The notes below the pieces were generated by a model, which was not told the DNA's origin, ran no database searches, and saw only the letters and a list, made by a program, of their open reading frames with translations. Below are positions 1-8,312 of a stretch of 64,000 bases of DNA, in pieces. The translations under genes were made by a program, and so were the position numbers. Source of the stretch: Sphingobium baderi (GTDB lineage: Bacteria > Pseudomonadota > Alphaproteobacteria > Sphingomonadales > Sphingomonadaceae); assembly GCF_001456115.1 (NCBI RefSeq), contig NZ_CP013266.1:1-64000 (forward strand), in the 5' to 3' direction. Each line of letters begins with the position of its first letter. Position 1 is the stretch's first letter.

Positions 1-94
1 ACCCTGGAAATGGCGCCACTTGAAATCCGTCATCGTTCCGTCCGTCCAATCTCCGCCAAGCATGCTCAAGCTTCACGATTTTTGCAACAGAGCC
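1..94 (-). mobile_element. IS6100, partial (left copy, cut by window edge)
   Basis: The segment is the reverse complement of the first 94 bases of the complete IS6100 at 818-1697, including the terminal inverted repeat TTTGCAACAGAGCC at 81-94. The transposase start codon of this copy is at 31-33 on the minus strand, so only about 11 codons are in the window. Its terminus cuts merT. The copy points the opposite way from the one at 818-1697, so the two bracket an inverted segment. Confidence 0.95.
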
Positions 95-244
95 GCCGAG
101 CATCAACAAGAGAAGCGGCGCGATGCAGCACGTCGAGGCGAGGATCGCTCCGACCACACCGCCCGCCGCGAACCATCCTGGCCGGCGGCTCGCCGTTGCC
201 TTTGGCTGCTCAAGAACCTGCATTTGCATATTAGCGCGATCCAT
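95..244 (-). pseudogene. merT: merT, 5' fragment truncated by IS6100
   Basis: Reading leftward from an ATG at 244, the first 50 codons encode a short hydrophilic start and then GAILASTCCIAPLLLLMLGG. This is the first membrane helix of the mercuric ion transporter MerT with its vicinal cysteine pair. The frame then runs straight into the IS6100 terminal repeat at 94 and stays open to the window edge, so the other MerT helices are lost. A GAGAGG-like ribosome site lies upstream of the ATG. The fragment sits directly behind the MerR-type promoter at 276-306, its normal place in a mer operon. It should no longer transport mercury; MerF downstream may replace it. Confidence 0.85.
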
Positions 245-275
245 GCGACTCGCCTCTCGATTGCTATTCCACTTC

Positions 276-306
276 ATGCTACGCTCTGTAGGTACTACAG
301 ACTCAA
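276..306 (-). promoter_or_regulatory. MerR-type mer promoter/operator (PmerT)
   Basis: On the minus strand a -35 TTGAGT (306-301) and a -10 TAGCAT (281-276) are separated by 19 bp, the overlong spacer typical of MerR-activated promoters. The spacer holds a perfect dyad, CTGTAG-3 nt-CTACAG (286-300), where MerR would bind. It drives the broken merT and lies 16 bp before merR, so it should also autoregulate merR. The intact merP-merA genes are no longer behind it. Confidence 0.85.
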
Positions 307-322
307 GAGGTTTTTTGGACCG

Positions 323-736
323 ATGAGCGATCACGTTTTCGGGAAGGGAATGCAGCGCGCTGACTTGGCCAAGCTTACGGGCTGCAATCTGGAAACCATC
401 CGCTATTACGAGAAAATCGGTATGATGCCGGACCCGCCGCGCACGGCCTCCGGCTACCGCATTTATGGCGAGGACCACGTATCCCGCCTGCGCTTCATCT
501 TGCGCGGCCGCGAACTCGGCTTTTCGCTCGACGAAGTACGCGGCCTGCTTGCCCTCGTCGAGGGCGGCGCGCAGACCTGCGCAGAGGTCAAGGAGCGCAC
601 TGAGCGGCATCTGGCCGATGTGCGCGCGAAGATCGCCGATCTCAGGCGCATCGAGAAAGTGCTGACCCAGACCGCCGCGCAATGCTCCGGCGATATGGTG
701 CCGGACTGCCCGATCATCGAGGTGCTCGCCTCATGA
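323..736 (+). CDS. merR: MerR mercury-responsive regulator
   Basis: A 137-aa MerR-family activator/repressor of mercury resistance genes. The N-terminal winged helix-turn-helix contains the family signature ETIRYYEKIGMMPDP. The C-terminal part keeps three cysteines in the contexts TCAEV, QCSGD and DCPII, which match the Hg(II) ligands of mercury MerR proteins. I chose the ATG at 323, just after the divergent operator; a second ATG at 351 is possible. The open frame upstream runs through the IS end and is not coding. The gene and operator now sit between two inverted IS6100 ends, separated from merP-merA by a whole IS copy, so MerR may no longer control the resistance genes in cis. Confidence 0.9.
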   Translation: MSDHVFGKGMQRADLAKLTGCNLETIRYYEKIGMMPDPPRTASGYRIYGEDHVSRLRFILRGRELGFSLDEVRGLLALVEGGAQTCAEVKERTERHLADVRAKIADLRRIEKVLTQTAAQCSGDMVPDCPIIEVLAS

Positions 737-817
737 CCCGCTGAGCGTTAGGATTTCGTGTTCTCCCGCAAACTACCCCTTCTTGCGCAACAGCGGAACG
801 ACTGCAATTCTCCACCC

Positions 818-1697
818 GGCTCTGTTGCAAAAATCGTGAAGCTTGAGCATGCTTGGCGGAGATTGGACGGACGGAACGATGACGGATTTCAAGTGGCGCC
901 ATTTCCAGGGTGATGTGATCCTGTGGGCGGTGCGCTGGTATTGTCGCTATCCGATCAGCTATCGCGACCTTGAGGAAATGCTGGCGGAACGCGGCATTTC
1001 GGTCGACCATACGACGATCTATCGCTGGGTCCAGTGCTACGCCCCGGAGATGGAGAAGCGGCTGCGCTGGTTCTGGCGGCGTGGCTTTGATCCGAGCTGG
1101 CGCCTGGATGAAACCTACGTCAAGGTGCGGGGCAAGTGGACCTACCTGTACCGGGCAGTCGACAAGCGGGGCGACACGATCGATTTCTACCTGTCGCCGA
1201 CCCGCAGCGCCAAGGCAGCGAAGCGGTTCCTGGGCAAGGCCCTGCGAGGCCTGAAGCACTGGGAAAAGCCTGCCACGCTCAATACCGACAAAGCGCCGAG
1301 CTATGGTGCAGCGATCACCGAATTGAAGCGCGAAGGAAAGCTGGACCGGGAGACGGCCCACCGGCAGGTGAAGTATCTCAATAACGTGATCGAGGCCGAT
1401 CACGGAAAGCTCAAGATACTGATCAAGCCGGTGCGCGGTTTCAAATCGATCCCCACGGCCTATGCCACGATCAAGGGATTCGAAGTCATGCGAGCCCTGC
1501 GCAAAGGACAGGCTCGCCCCTGGTGCCTGCAGCCCGGCATCAGGGGCGAGGTGCGCCTTGTGGAGAGAGCTTTTGGCATTGGGCCCTCGGCGCTGACGGA
1601 GGCCATGGGCATGCTCAACCACCATTTCGCAGCAGCCGCCTGATCGGCGCAGAGCGACAGCCTACCTCTGACTGCCGCCAATCTTTGCAACAGAGCC
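818..1697 (+). mobile_element. IS6100, complete copy
   Basis: An exactly 880-bp element bounded by 14-bp inverted repeats, GGCTCTGTTGCAAA (818-831) and TTTGCAACAGAGCC (1684-1697), containing one transposase gene. The 8-bp flanks (810-817 CTCCACCC and 1698-1705 TATGAAAC) differ, so there is no target-site duplication, as expected after IS6-family cointegrate, inversion or deletion events. The right end lies one base before the merP start codon. Confidence 0.97.
879..1643 (+). CDS. tnpA: IS6100 transposase (IS6 family, DDE)
   Basis: A 254-aa DDE transposase for replicative, cointegrate-forming transposition. The protein begins MTDFKWRHFQGDVIL and contains the IS6-family landmarks RWVQCYAPE, LDETYVKVRGKW (first catalytic Asp), NTDKAPSY (second Asp) and the C-terminal region with NNVIEADHGKLK (catalytic Glu). 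I recognise it as the IS6100 transposase. An upstream in-frame ATG at 843 would add 12 residues. The frame is intact, so the copy is probably active. Confidence 0.96.
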   Translation: MTDFKWRHFQGDVILWAVRWYCRYPISYRDLEEMLAERGISVDHTTIYRWVQCYAPEMEKRLRWFWRRGFDPSWRLDETYVKVRGKWTYLYRAVDKRGDTIDFYLSPTRSAKAAKRFLGKALRGLKHWEKPATLNTDKAPSYGAAITELKREGKLDRETAHRQVKYLNNVIEADHGKLKILIKPVRGFKSIPTAYATIKGFEVMRALRKGQARPWCLQPGIRGEVRLVERAFGIGPSALTEAMGMLNHHFAAAA

Positions 1698-1698
1698 T

Positions 1699-2031
1699 AT
1701 GAAACGCCCCCTTCTCATCGCGCTCGGCGCGGCGGCCCTGGGCGCCGCCGGCCTTCTCTCGGCGCCGACGATTTCACCGCTCGCCGCGCAAGCTGCCCCC
1801 GCGCAAGCCGCCGCGGTCCAGAAGACAACGTTCAGCATCGAAAACATGACGTGCGCCATGTGCCCGGTGACAGTGACAAAGGCGATGAAAGGCGTCGCCG
1901 GAGTGAAGTCCGTCACTGTCGACTTCGCCGCCAAGACGGCGACGGTCATTTATGACCCGGCGACCGCCACCGTCGCAGCCATTGCCGCCGCGTCCACCAA
2001 TGCCGGCTATCCGGCCCGCCCGGCGGGATGA
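1699..2031 (+). CDS. merP: MerP periplasmic mercury-binding protein
   Basis: A 110-aa protein with an N-terminal signal peptide (basic start, alanine-rich core to about residue 38) and a heavy-metal-associated domain. The metal site is NMTCAMC, with Cys52 and Cys55. It binds Hg(II) in the periplasm and passes it to a membrane transporter. Its ATG begins one base after the IS6100 terminus, so its natural ribosome site and upstream merT are gone; translation may depend on the CAGAG of the IS end, or be weak. merF follows after 10 bp. Confidence 0.9.
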   Translation: MKRPLLIALGAAALGAAGLLSAPTISPLAAQAAPAQAAAVQKTTFSIENMTCAMCPVTVTKAMKGVAGVKSVTVDFAAKTATVIYDPATATVAAIAAASTNAGYPARPAG

Positions 2032-2041
2032 GGACCGCAGC

Positions 2042-2290
2042 ATGAAGGACGCAACGCTTCTGAAGACCGGCATCGCCGGCTCGCTCATTGCTGTGATCTG
2101 CTGCGCCACGCCTTTGCTGGTTGTCCTGCTCGGCGCGATCGGGTTGTCGGCCTGGCTGGGCTGGATCGATTATGTCCTCATGCCGGCGCTCGCCTTCTTT
2201 GTCGCGCTCACCGGCTATGGCCTCTGGCGCCGACAACGCGCCGCAGATTGCTGTGCGACTGAAACACAAACGAACAAGGAAAATAGCTGA
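2042..2290 (+). CDS. merF: MerF inner-membrane mercury transporter
   Basis: An 82-aa membrane protein starting MKDATLLKTG, with two hydrophobic helices (about 8-30 and 43-62) and two vicinal cysteine pairs, ICCATP in helix 1 and DCCATE near the C-terminus. This is the MerF pattern. It carries Hg(II) from MerP across the inner membrane to MerA. With merT broken, MerF is the only complete mercury importer in the window. The ATG at 2042 is preferred over an upstream in-frame start that would overlap merP. Confidence 0.9.
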   Translation: MKDATLLKTGIAGSLIAVICCATPLLVVLLGAIGLSAWLGWIDYVLMPALAFFVALTGYGLWRRQRAADCCATETQTNKENS

Positions 2291-2292
2291 AC

Positions 2293-3723
2293 ATGTCAGA
2301 CTGCTGCACCACCGAAGGAAGCCGTAAGGGCGGCTACGACCTTGCCGTCATCGGCGCCGGATCGGCCGGATTCTCGGCCGCGATCACCGCCGCCGATCAG
2401 GGCGCCAATGTCGCGCTGATCGGCCACGGCACCATCGGCGGCACCTGCGTCAATGTCGGCTGCGTGCCGTCGAAGACGATGATCCGCGCGGCCGAGGCGC
2501 TGCATGGTGTGCGGGCCGCGCAACGCTTTCCCGGCCTGGTCGGGGAAGCAAGCGTGGCCAACTGGCCCGCGCTCGTCGCGGCCAAGGACGAGCTGGTCAC
2601 CAGCTTGCGGCAGAAGAAATATATTGACCTGCTGCCCGAGTACAACGGCGTTGCCTATCTGGAAGGCGCGGCGCGTCTGAACGGGCAGGGCGTGATGGTG
2701 AATGGCGCCGCGATTTCAGCGGGCAAGATCATCATCGCGACCGGCACCTCGCCGGCCCTGCCGGACATTCCCGGCATTGAGGAGGTGCCTTATCTCACCA
2801 GCACGACTGCCCTGGAACTTGGCGCGCTACCGCGCTCATTGCTCGTCATCGGCGGCGGCTATATCGGCTGCGAACTGGCGCAGATGTTCGCGCGCGTCGG
2901 CGTGGCGGTGACGCTCATCACCCGCCGCCGCTTGCTGCCGGAGGCCGAGCCGGAAATCTCCGAGGCGCTGACCGGCTATCTCCGCGACGAGGGCATTACC
3001 GTCCGGACCGGACTAACTTATCGCGGAATCGCGCGCACGGCTGCCGGCGTCGAGCTGAGTATCACCACCGACGGCGCACAGCAGGTGATCGCCGCCGAGC
3101 AGGTGCTCGTAGCCACCGGACGGGCGCCGAATACCGATGGCCTCGGCCTTGTCGAAGCGGGCATCGCCCAAGCCGACAACGGCAGTGTGGTCGTGGACGA
3201 CCGGATGCGCACCTCGAGACCGGATGTCTATGCGGCCGGCGACGTCACCGGTCGCGATCAGTTTGTCTATATGGCGGCCTATGGCGCGAAGCTCGCCGCG
3301 CACAACGCGCTGAACGGCGACGACCTCGTCTACGACAATACGGTCATGCCCTGGGTCACGTTTACCGACCCACAGGTGGCGGGCGTGGGACTGAGCGAAA
3401 GGGCAGCGCAGGCAGCGGGCTTCGAGACCAAGACCTCGATCGTCGCCCTCGACCAGGTGCCGCGGGCACTGGCCGCTCGCGACACACGGGGGTTGATCAA
3501 GCTGGTCGCTGACAAAACGTCCGATCGCCTGCTGGGCGGTCAAATCGTCGCGCCCGAGGGAGCCGACAGCATCCAGACCATGGTGCTCGCGATCAAACAC
3601 GGCATGACGACGAAGGCGCTGGGCGAGACGATCTTTCCCTATCTCACCACGGTCGAGGGCCTGAAACTCGCCGCACAGGGCTTCGGCAAGGATGTGGCAA
3701 AACTGTCCTGCTGCGCAGGATGA
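2293..3723 (+). CDS. merA: Mercury(II) reductase
   Basis: A 476-aa flavoprotein that reduces Hg(II) to Hg(0) with NADPH in the cytoplasm. It has the FAD-binding GAGSAG (21-26), the redox disulfide in [12 protein letters not shown] (Cys52, Cys57), an NAD(P)-binding [11 protein letters not shown], and the C-terminal vicinal cysteines SCCAG (473-474) that deliver Hg(II) to the active site. There is no N-terminal heavy-metal-associated domain, so this is the short form. It follows merF after 2 bp and overlaps the possible merB start in ATGA. Confidence 0.97.
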   Translation: MSDCCTTEGSRKGGYDLAVIGAGSAGFSAAITAADQGANVALIGHGTIGGTCVNVGCVPSKTMIRAAEALHGVRAAQRFPGLVGEASVANWPALVAAKDELVTSLRQKKYIDLLPEYNGVAYLEGAARLNGQGVMVNGAAISAGKIIIATGTSPALPDIPGIEEVPYLTSTTALELGALPRSLLVIGGGYIGCELAQMFARVGVAVTLITRRRLLPEAEPEISEALTGYLRDEGITVRTGLTYRGIARTAAGVELSITTDGAQQVIAAEQVLVATGRAPNTDGLGLVEAGIAQADNGSVVVDDRMRTSRPDVYAAGDVTGRDQFVYMAAYGAKLAAHNALNGDDLVYDNTVMPWVTFTDPQVAGVGLSERAAQAAGFETKTSIVALDQVPRALAARDTRGLIKLVADKTSDRLLGGQIVAPEGADSIQTMVLAIKHGMTTKALGETIFPYLTTVEGLKLAAQGFGKDVAKLSCCAG

Positions 3724-3734
3724 AAGAGAGCGTC

Positions 3735-4361
3735 ATGAGCCCCACTACATATATCGAGCATTTCCCGTCGATCAGTCGGTCTCAAGATTCCGCGGAACTC
3801 CTCGTCGCGCTGTTGCGGGAACTCGCCAAGGGGCGCCCGGTATCGCGAACCACGCTTGCCGGGATTCTCAACTGGCCTGATGAGCGCATCGCCGCCGTGC
3901 TCGCGCAAACCGCCAGTACCGAATATGATGATGACGGAAACATCATCGGCCACGGCCTCACCCTACGCGAAACGGCGCATTCCTTCGAGATCGACGGCCG
4001 CCGCCTCTACGCCTGGTGCGCTTTGGATACATTGATGTTTCCGGCGCTGCTCGGCTGTACAGCCCGCGTCTCATCGCGTTGCGCTGCCACCGGAGCGCCC
4101 GTTTCGCTTACCGTGTCACCAAACGAGATACGGGCTGTTGAACCCGCCGACGTGGCGGTGTCGTTGGTGCCGCCGCAGGAAACGAACGACGTTCGTCGGT
4201 CCTTCTGCTGCCACGTCCATTTCTTTGCTTCTACCCATGTGGCGCAAGACTGGGCCTCCAAGCGTCCGGGGTTGACCATCATCGGCGTTCGGGAGGCTTT
4301 TTGTGTGGGCCAGGAGCTGAATCGACAGCTGTTGCACCCGCCACACCGGGCAACGCCATGA
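3735..4361 (+). CDS. merB: Organomercurial lyase
   Basis: A 208-aa alkylmercury lyase that splits the carbon-mercury bond so that MerA can reduce the released Hg(II). The catalytic residues are present: Cys95 and Asp98 in WCALDT, and a second active-site cysteine in SFCCHVHFF (158-159). The helix-turn-helix-like N-terminus [13 protein letters not shown] and the segment YGLTLRET-like GHGLTLRET also fit the family. An in-frame ATG at 3720 overlaps the merA stop (ATGA) and could couple translation, adding five residues. Its presence makes the locus broad-spectrum. Confidence 0.93.
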   Translation: MSPTTYIEHFPSISRSQDSAELLVALLRELAKGRPVSRTTLAGILNWPDERIAAVLAQTASTEYDDDGNIIGHGLTLRETAHSFEIDGRRLYAWCALDTLMFPALLGCTARVSSRCAATGAPVSLTVSPNEIRAVEPADVAVSLVPPQETNDVRRSFCCHVHFFASTHVAQDWASKRPGLTIIGVREAFCVGQELNRQLLHPPHRATP

Positions 4362-4444
4362 TCGCATACAACCCAGTTGACATCGGATTTGCAGCGCGCG
4401 GATCGAACTCCGGGGAGCGCATGCCCTGCCGACAGAGGAGGGAG

Positions 4445-4822
4445 GTGTCCGATGCCCCCTACACAGCGTCCCGTCTGGCCCATGATGCCGGAGTGAGCGT
4501 ACATATTGTGCGCGACTATGTGCTGCGCGGGCTGCTGCGCCCGGCGCGCCGCACGCAGAGCGGTCACCGTCTCTATGACGATCATGCGCTGGAGCGGATG
4601 CGCTTCGTGCGCACCTTGTTCGAGGCGGGCGTCGGCCTCGATGAACTGACCAGGCTGTGTCACGCTCTGGACGGCGGCGGCGGCGATGCCATCGAATTTC
4701 TGCTATGCCTGCGGGCACGACTTGCCGCGCGGCGCGCGGCCCTGGACGTGCTGGACGGGCATCTGGAGCAAATGATTTCCGCCATCGGTGCCGACACCGC
4801 CAAAGAATCCGCCCGTGCCTGA
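4445..4822 (+). CDS. merD: MerD co-regulator of the mer operon
   Basis: A 125-aa MerR-like protein with an N-terminal helix-turn-helix ([20 protein letters not shown]) and the segment [17 protein letters not shown]. MerD proteins compete with MerR at the mer operator and switch it off after induction. I chose the GTG at 4445 because a strong ribosome site (GAGGAGGGAG) lies just before it and homologues start about there; the open frame runs on upstream. It closes the merP-merF-merA-merB-merD series. Confidence 0.88.
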   Translation: MSDAPYTASRLAHDAGVSVHIVRDYVLRGLLRPARRTQSGHRLYDDHALERMRFVRTLFEAGVGLDELTRLCHALDGGGGDAIEFLLCLRARLAARRAALDVLDGHLEQMISAIGADTAKESARA

Positions 4823-5025
4823 CAACCCTGCTTCCGAATCATCCTTCCACTGCCGCCTTTGGCCGGGCGGGTCGCCGCAATTGCGCCCGGCCAGCGCCGC
4901 ATCGCTGACCATAGGCGATCATACCCGTGCCCCCGCCCGGGCGATCGCCTGTTCGCGGCGGCGATGCGGCGCATCATCTCTCGTCGCGCCGCGTTTGATT
5001 TCCGCCCCCCGTTCCTGCTGTGACA
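4823..5025 (+). other. merD-mgtC intergenic region, no intact merE
   Basis: In many mer operons merE follows merD. Here no frame encodes the MerE helices with CPCHLPI. A short stretch after GTG 4816 (residues [11 protein letters not shown]) recalls the start of MerE but then diverges, so at most a decayed remnant is present. An inverted repeat GGCGATC (4914-4920) / GATCGCC (4943-4949) could form a hairpin. Confidence 0.4.
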
Positions 5026-5670
5026 ATGTCGTTTTCTGAGTTCATCATCGACACATTGCTGCCGCTTGTCGCCGCCGCGACGGTCGGCCTGACACTGGGC
5101 TTCGAGCGTGAACTGGCGCGCAAACCCGCAGGCCTTCGGACACAGTTTCTGATCACGTTGGGCACGGCCATATTCGTCCTGGCTGGGCGCTCAATTCCGG
5201 GGATGGAAACCGGACGGGTCGCGGCAAATGTGGTGACGGGCCTCGGGTTTCTGGGTGCGGGAGTTATATTGCAGCATCGCGGCACCGTGCGCGGGTTGAC
5301 GACCGCCGCTCTTATCTGGGTGAACGGCGCGTTGGGCCTTGCTGCCGCCACGCAGGAGTATGTGTTGGCGGGCGTAGGCGTCGGTCTGGCGCTGGCCGCG
5401 CTGCGCGTGCTTGCGCTCATCGAAAAACGCTTAGGCGAAAAGTGGCAAATCCTCGAATATCAAATTACAACATATGAGAACGAGAGCGTTGTCCAAGCCA
5501 TCCACGACGCTCTCAGCAAATGCCGATTACAGGAAGGTCCGCTTGCATACGAACGACAGGACGGGGTAACCCGGATGCATATCTCGTTCTGCGACACTCC
5601 CACGCGGCACCGTGAATTCTTGGAGCAGCTCCGCAAGATGTCAGACGTCACAGATGTCAGGGTGCTGTGA
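5026..5670 (+). CDS. MgtC/SapB-family membrane protein
   Basis: A 214-aa protein with four or five predicted membrane helices in the first 130 residues and a soluble C-terminal ACT-like part. Family landmarks are the early GFERELARKPAGLRTQ, GLGFLGAGVIL and VRGLTTAALIWVNGALGLA. MgtC proteins affect magnesium homeostasis and ATP synthase; copies are often found at the end of mer operons, where their role is unclear. A GTG at 5020 is an alternative start. It follows merD by about 200 bp in the same direction. Confidence 0.85.
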   Translation: MSFSEFIIDTLLPLVAAATVGLTLGFERELARKPAGLRTQFLITLGTAIFVLAGRSIPGMETGRVAANVVTGLGFLGAGVILQHRGTVRGLTTAALIWVNGALGLAAATQEYVLAGVGVGLALAALRVLALIEKRLGEKWQILEYQITTYENESVVQAIHDALSKCRLQEGPLAYERQDGVTRMHISFCDTPTRHREFLEQLRKMSDVTDVRVL

Positions 5671-5835
5671 CGTCAGGCTGTGATCAGGTTGATCGCGGTT
5701 ACTCGATGGAGGCCCGCCCCTTCCCCGATCGACGGTTCTCCGAACGTTCTCACTTAGCGTTGTCTGGCGTACTTTCCACGCTGTGCCCTCAGAATGCCGC
5801 AATACCGACGGCACCGCTTTGGCGGCGCTGAGGAT
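5671..5835 (+). other. Non-coding spacer between mer locus and leading region
   Basis: No gene is visible here. The last 30 bases (GCACCGCTTTGGCGGCGC region) form a short hairpin that also precedes the other copies of the downstream leader repeat. This marks the border between mer cargo and plasmid backbone. Confidence 0.5.
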
Positions 5836-6067
5836 GAAGGGGGCGCCGCCCCCCTCTGTGCAAGGGCTGGACCGTCTCCGCGCGTGACGCGCTCCGCTTG
5901 GCGATCGGGGCGGTCTCCCCACCCTTCCGCGCCTGCGGCTTGTGCAGGGCGGGCGATCCCCCTCCCCCCCGATCGGCCCCATTTGCCCATTCACCCCCCG
6001 CTCTCGGCGAGGGCCAGAAGTCGATGTGAGCCATCGCCTTCGGCTCTATTCCAGAAAGGGAAACACC
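5836..6067 (+). repeat. Structured leader repeat, copy A
   Basis: One of four near-identical ~232-bp sequences (others: 8824-9059, 13376-13607, and 28262-28491 on the minus strand), each ending at a start codon. It can fold strongly: hairpin GGGGGC-GCC-GCCCCC (5839-5853); a long-range stem CGATCGGGG (5902-5910) with CCCCGATCG (5967-5975) that encloses CCTGC-GGCTTGT-GCAGG (5932-5948); and GAGCC/GGCTC (6028-6046). It ends with the ribosome site GAAAGGG before the ATG at 6068. A promoter or leader role, possibly on single-stranded DNA, is inferred. Confidence 0.85.
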
Positions 6068-6442
6068 ATGCAGAACGCTCCCGACCGCGCCGCGCATATC
6101 GAACGCATCGCCGCGCTGAACGACACGTTGCGGGCTAACATTACGAAGCCGACCGGCCTTGATCGCATCGTCATGACGGCGGGGATCGCCGGGGGCATCG
6201 GCGACGTGACGACGTGGAGCGGATGGCGCAAGCGGGCCGAGCTGCTCCGGACTGTGCGCGATTTTGACGCCTTCAGCCCTGACAGCCCCGAGCGGGATTT
6301 CGGACGGTTCGAGTGGCAGGAAGCCGTCTGCTATTTCAAAATCGACTATTACGACCCCTCTCTTGAGTGGGGATCGGCGAACCCGGCTGACCCGGCAGTC
6401 ACAGCCCGCGTCCTGACGATCATGTGGGCCTACGAATACTGA
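6068..6442 (+). CDS. DUF3768-family protein
   Basis: A 124-aa protein starting MQNAPDRAAHIERIAALNDTLR, with TGLDRIVMTAGI and the end FEWQEAVCYFKIDYYDPSLEWGSANPADP. I recognise the pattern of DUF3768, a family of unknown function found on alphaproteobacterial plasmids. The ATG at 6068 follows leader copy A with a GAAAGGG ribosome site; the frame upstream is repeat-encoded and not coding. A GC-rich hairpin follows the stop (6450-6475). It is the last gene before the mer cargo on the leading side. Confidence 0.75.
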   Translation: MQNAPDRAAHIERIAALNDTLRANITKPTGLDRIVMTAGIAGGIGDVTTWSGWRKRAELLRTVRDFDAFSPDSPERDFGRFEWQEAVCYFKIDYYDPSLEWGSANPADPAVTARVLTIMWAYEY

Positions 6443-6501
6443 TAGACCGGCGCGGGCGGCCCCCTCGCCGCCCCGCCTTTCCCAAAGGAAAGGAATCTCC
6501 C

Positions 6502-6777
6502 ATGCCGCAGGCATTGACCAGCCCCGAGGGCATTCCGCTCGCGACCGTCCTACGTCTTAACGCCGAACGGACCATCGACCTTGAACGATACGAGGAAGAC
6601 GGCGCGTTCGACCGCTACGGCTATCTTCGCGACCTCGCCGACAACCACGGCGCGGACCTCGCGCGCGTGATCGAGATCGCGGACCTGCTCGGCCCCGAAG
6701 AGGATTTCGACGGCCTTGTGACCACCATCGAGGACGCGGCCGAAGGCTTCGGCTTCGGCGCTTCCATTTTCGACTGA
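6502..6777 (+). CDS. Small acidic hypothetical protein
   Basis: A 91-aa acidic protein (MPQALTSPEGIPLATVLRLN; RYEEDGAFDRYGYLRDLADNHGADLARVIEIADLLGPEEDFDGLVTTIEDA). The ATG at 6502 has an AAAGGAAAGGA ribosome site. It lies 60 bp after the DUF3768 gene and 50 bp before the methyltransferase gene, so it probably belongs to the same unit. I see no known domain. Acidic pI and small size resemble DNA-mimic antirestriction proteins, but this is only a guess. Confidence 0.7.
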   Translation: MPQALTSPEGIPLATVLRLNAERTIDLERYEEDGAFDRYGYLRDLADNHGADLARVIEIADLLGPEEDFDGLVTTIEDAAEGFGFGASIFD

Positions 6778-6827
6778 CCCAGCACGCGCGGGCCGATCCT
6801 GCGCGCCCCGTTCCCGAAGGATCAAGC

Positions 6828-8270
6828 ATGACCAACGAATTGATGAACCGCGTCCAGATCGACGAGATCACCGCAGGCCGGGACGCCGCGATTGCCAAAT
6901 GGCTTGAGGCTTACGACAGTTTCCACGCTCTCACCGATGCTGCCAATGGGCTTTGCTTCGCCGGGGGCATCAGCCTGCCCATTCCTGCGGATGACCGCTA
7001 CAGCGATAGCGGCCTGACGCGCGCGTTCCATAGCGCCGCCCCGCACAACACCCGCGACCGGGAAACTGGCGCGGTCAGCAGCGTCAGCGGACGCGACCAT
7101 TTCCGCGCGAAAATCACCGTCGCCATGGATCGGCGATGCTGGCGGCACCTTCTCGAAACGCTGGGATTCGACCAGCTTCTCGACCGGCAGGCCCGAGAGG
7201 AGTTCTACAAGGGGATCAACGACACGCCGCCCGCCTTCACGTCTGAGAATTGCGCCAACACCTTCGGCCATATTTGGGAGAACCGGCGCGGCCTCTATCT
7301 GCGCGGCATCGCCAATACCTTTTCGGCGCTGGACCGGCGCTTTCGCTCGCATGATGGCTTCAAGATCGGCAGCCGTCTCATCATTGAACGCGCCTTGAGC
7401 GACAGCCGGTCCTACTGGACCGACTATAATCGACGGGACACTCTGCGCGATGTCGAGCGGGTTTTCCGCGAGCTGGACGAGCTGGGGCCGGTTCCTGAAA
7501 GCGCCAGCATCGCGCGCCGCATCACCGATACGCGCGAGGCGACCCCCTTCGTCATCGAGGGCGATTATTTCCGGGTCCGCGTCTTCGGGAACGGTAATCT
7601 GCACCTGTGGTTCGAGCGCAAAGACCTCTTGCAGCGGGTGAACCTCTTGCTCGCCGAGCATTATGGCGAAGCAATCGGCGATGCCTACGACAACACCGAG
7701 GCGGACGATGCCCCGCAATTCCACATGACCCACGCCAAGGATTTCGGCGCGTTCATGTCGAGCGATGCCGTCGCGGCGCAGGTTATCCGCCTCGCCGAGA
7801 TCGGGCGGGGCATGGGTGTGCTGGAACCCAGCGCCGGGACCGGGATGCTGGCGAAGGCCGCGCGCGAGGCTGGCGGAAATGTCGCCTGCATCGAGATACA
7901 GCCGGGCATGGCGCACGAGCTGCGCGTCCTGCACGGCTTCGGCGATGTGCGCGAGGCAGATTTCCTCAGCCTCAAACCGAGGCCGATCTATGACCGCATC
8001 GTCATGAACCCGCCTTTTGATCGCGGGCGTGATTGCGATCATGTCCGCCATGCCTTCGCTTTCCTGAAGCCGGGGGGCGTGCTGATCGCTGTCATGAGCG
8101 CCCGCGCCGAGTTTCGGGAGGATGCACGGCACCGCGCGCTCCACAAGATCGTCGATCAGTGCAAGCCGTCCTGGGGCTGGAAGAAGTGGCACGACCTTCC
8201 CGAAGGATCGTTCGCCCACGCCGGAACCAACATCAACACCGTCATTTTGGCAATCCGCAAGCCGGGGTGA
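6828..8270 (+). CDS. DUF4942 / N6-adenine-type DNA methyltransferase
   Basis: A 480-aa protein. The N-terminal two thirds match the DUF4942 type (FRAKITVAMDRRCWRHLLETLGFDQLLD; EFYKGINDTPPAFTSENC; RGIANTFSALDRRFRSHDGFKIGSRLII). The C-terminal part is a class I SAM methyltransferase, with motif I VLEPSAGTGMLA (from residue 331) and motif IV NPPF (394-397). NPPF indicates amino-methylation, probably of adenine. No restriction endonuclease is adjacent, so it is an orphan enzyme; early in conjugation it could mark incoming DNA against host restriction. It lies in the unit that begins at leader copy A and is followed by a strong hairpin. Confidence 0.85.
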   Translation: MTNELMNRVQIDEITAGRDAAIAKWLEAYDSFHALTDAANGLCFAGGISLPIPADDRYSDSGLTRAFHSAAPHNTRDRETGAVSSVSGRDHFRAKITVAMDRRCWRHLLETLGFDQLLDRQAREEFYKGINDTPPAFTSENCANTFGHIWENRRGLYLRGIANTFSALDRRFRSHDGFKIGSRLIIERALSDSRSYWTDYNRRDTLRDVERVFRELDELGPVPESASIARRITDTREATPFVIEGDYFRVRVFGNGNLHLWFERKDLLQRVNLLLAEHYGEAIGDAYDNTEADDAPQFHMTHAKDFGAFMSSDAVAAQVIRLAEIGRGMGVLEPSAGTGMLAKAAREAGGNVACIEIQPGMAHELRVLHGFGDVREADFLSLKPRPIYDRIVMNPPFDRGRDCDHVRHAFAFLKPGGVLIAVMSARAEFREDARHRALHKIVDQCKPSWGWKKWHDLPEGSFAHAGTNINTVILAIRKPG

Positions 8271-8312
8271 CGGTGCGACAGAGCATAGACAGCGGTTCCG
8301 GCAAAAAATCGA

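Noticed and set aside
20..322. N-terminal extension of merR from position 20
   Set aside because: It passes through the IS6100 end, merT' in antisense and the MerR operator; the real start is near 323.
714..1625. Long leftward frame (303 aa) opposite the IS6100 transposase
   Set aside because: Antisense to a complete, recognisable transposase; arises from high-GC codon bias.
4788..5039. Possible merE after merD
   Set aside because: Only the first few residues recall MerE; the membrane helices and CPCHLPI motif are missing in all frames.
5836..6067. Leader repeats as CRISPR or transposon ends
   Set aside because: The copies are 232 bp, far apart, each ends at a gene start, and there are no spacers, terminal repeats or transposases.
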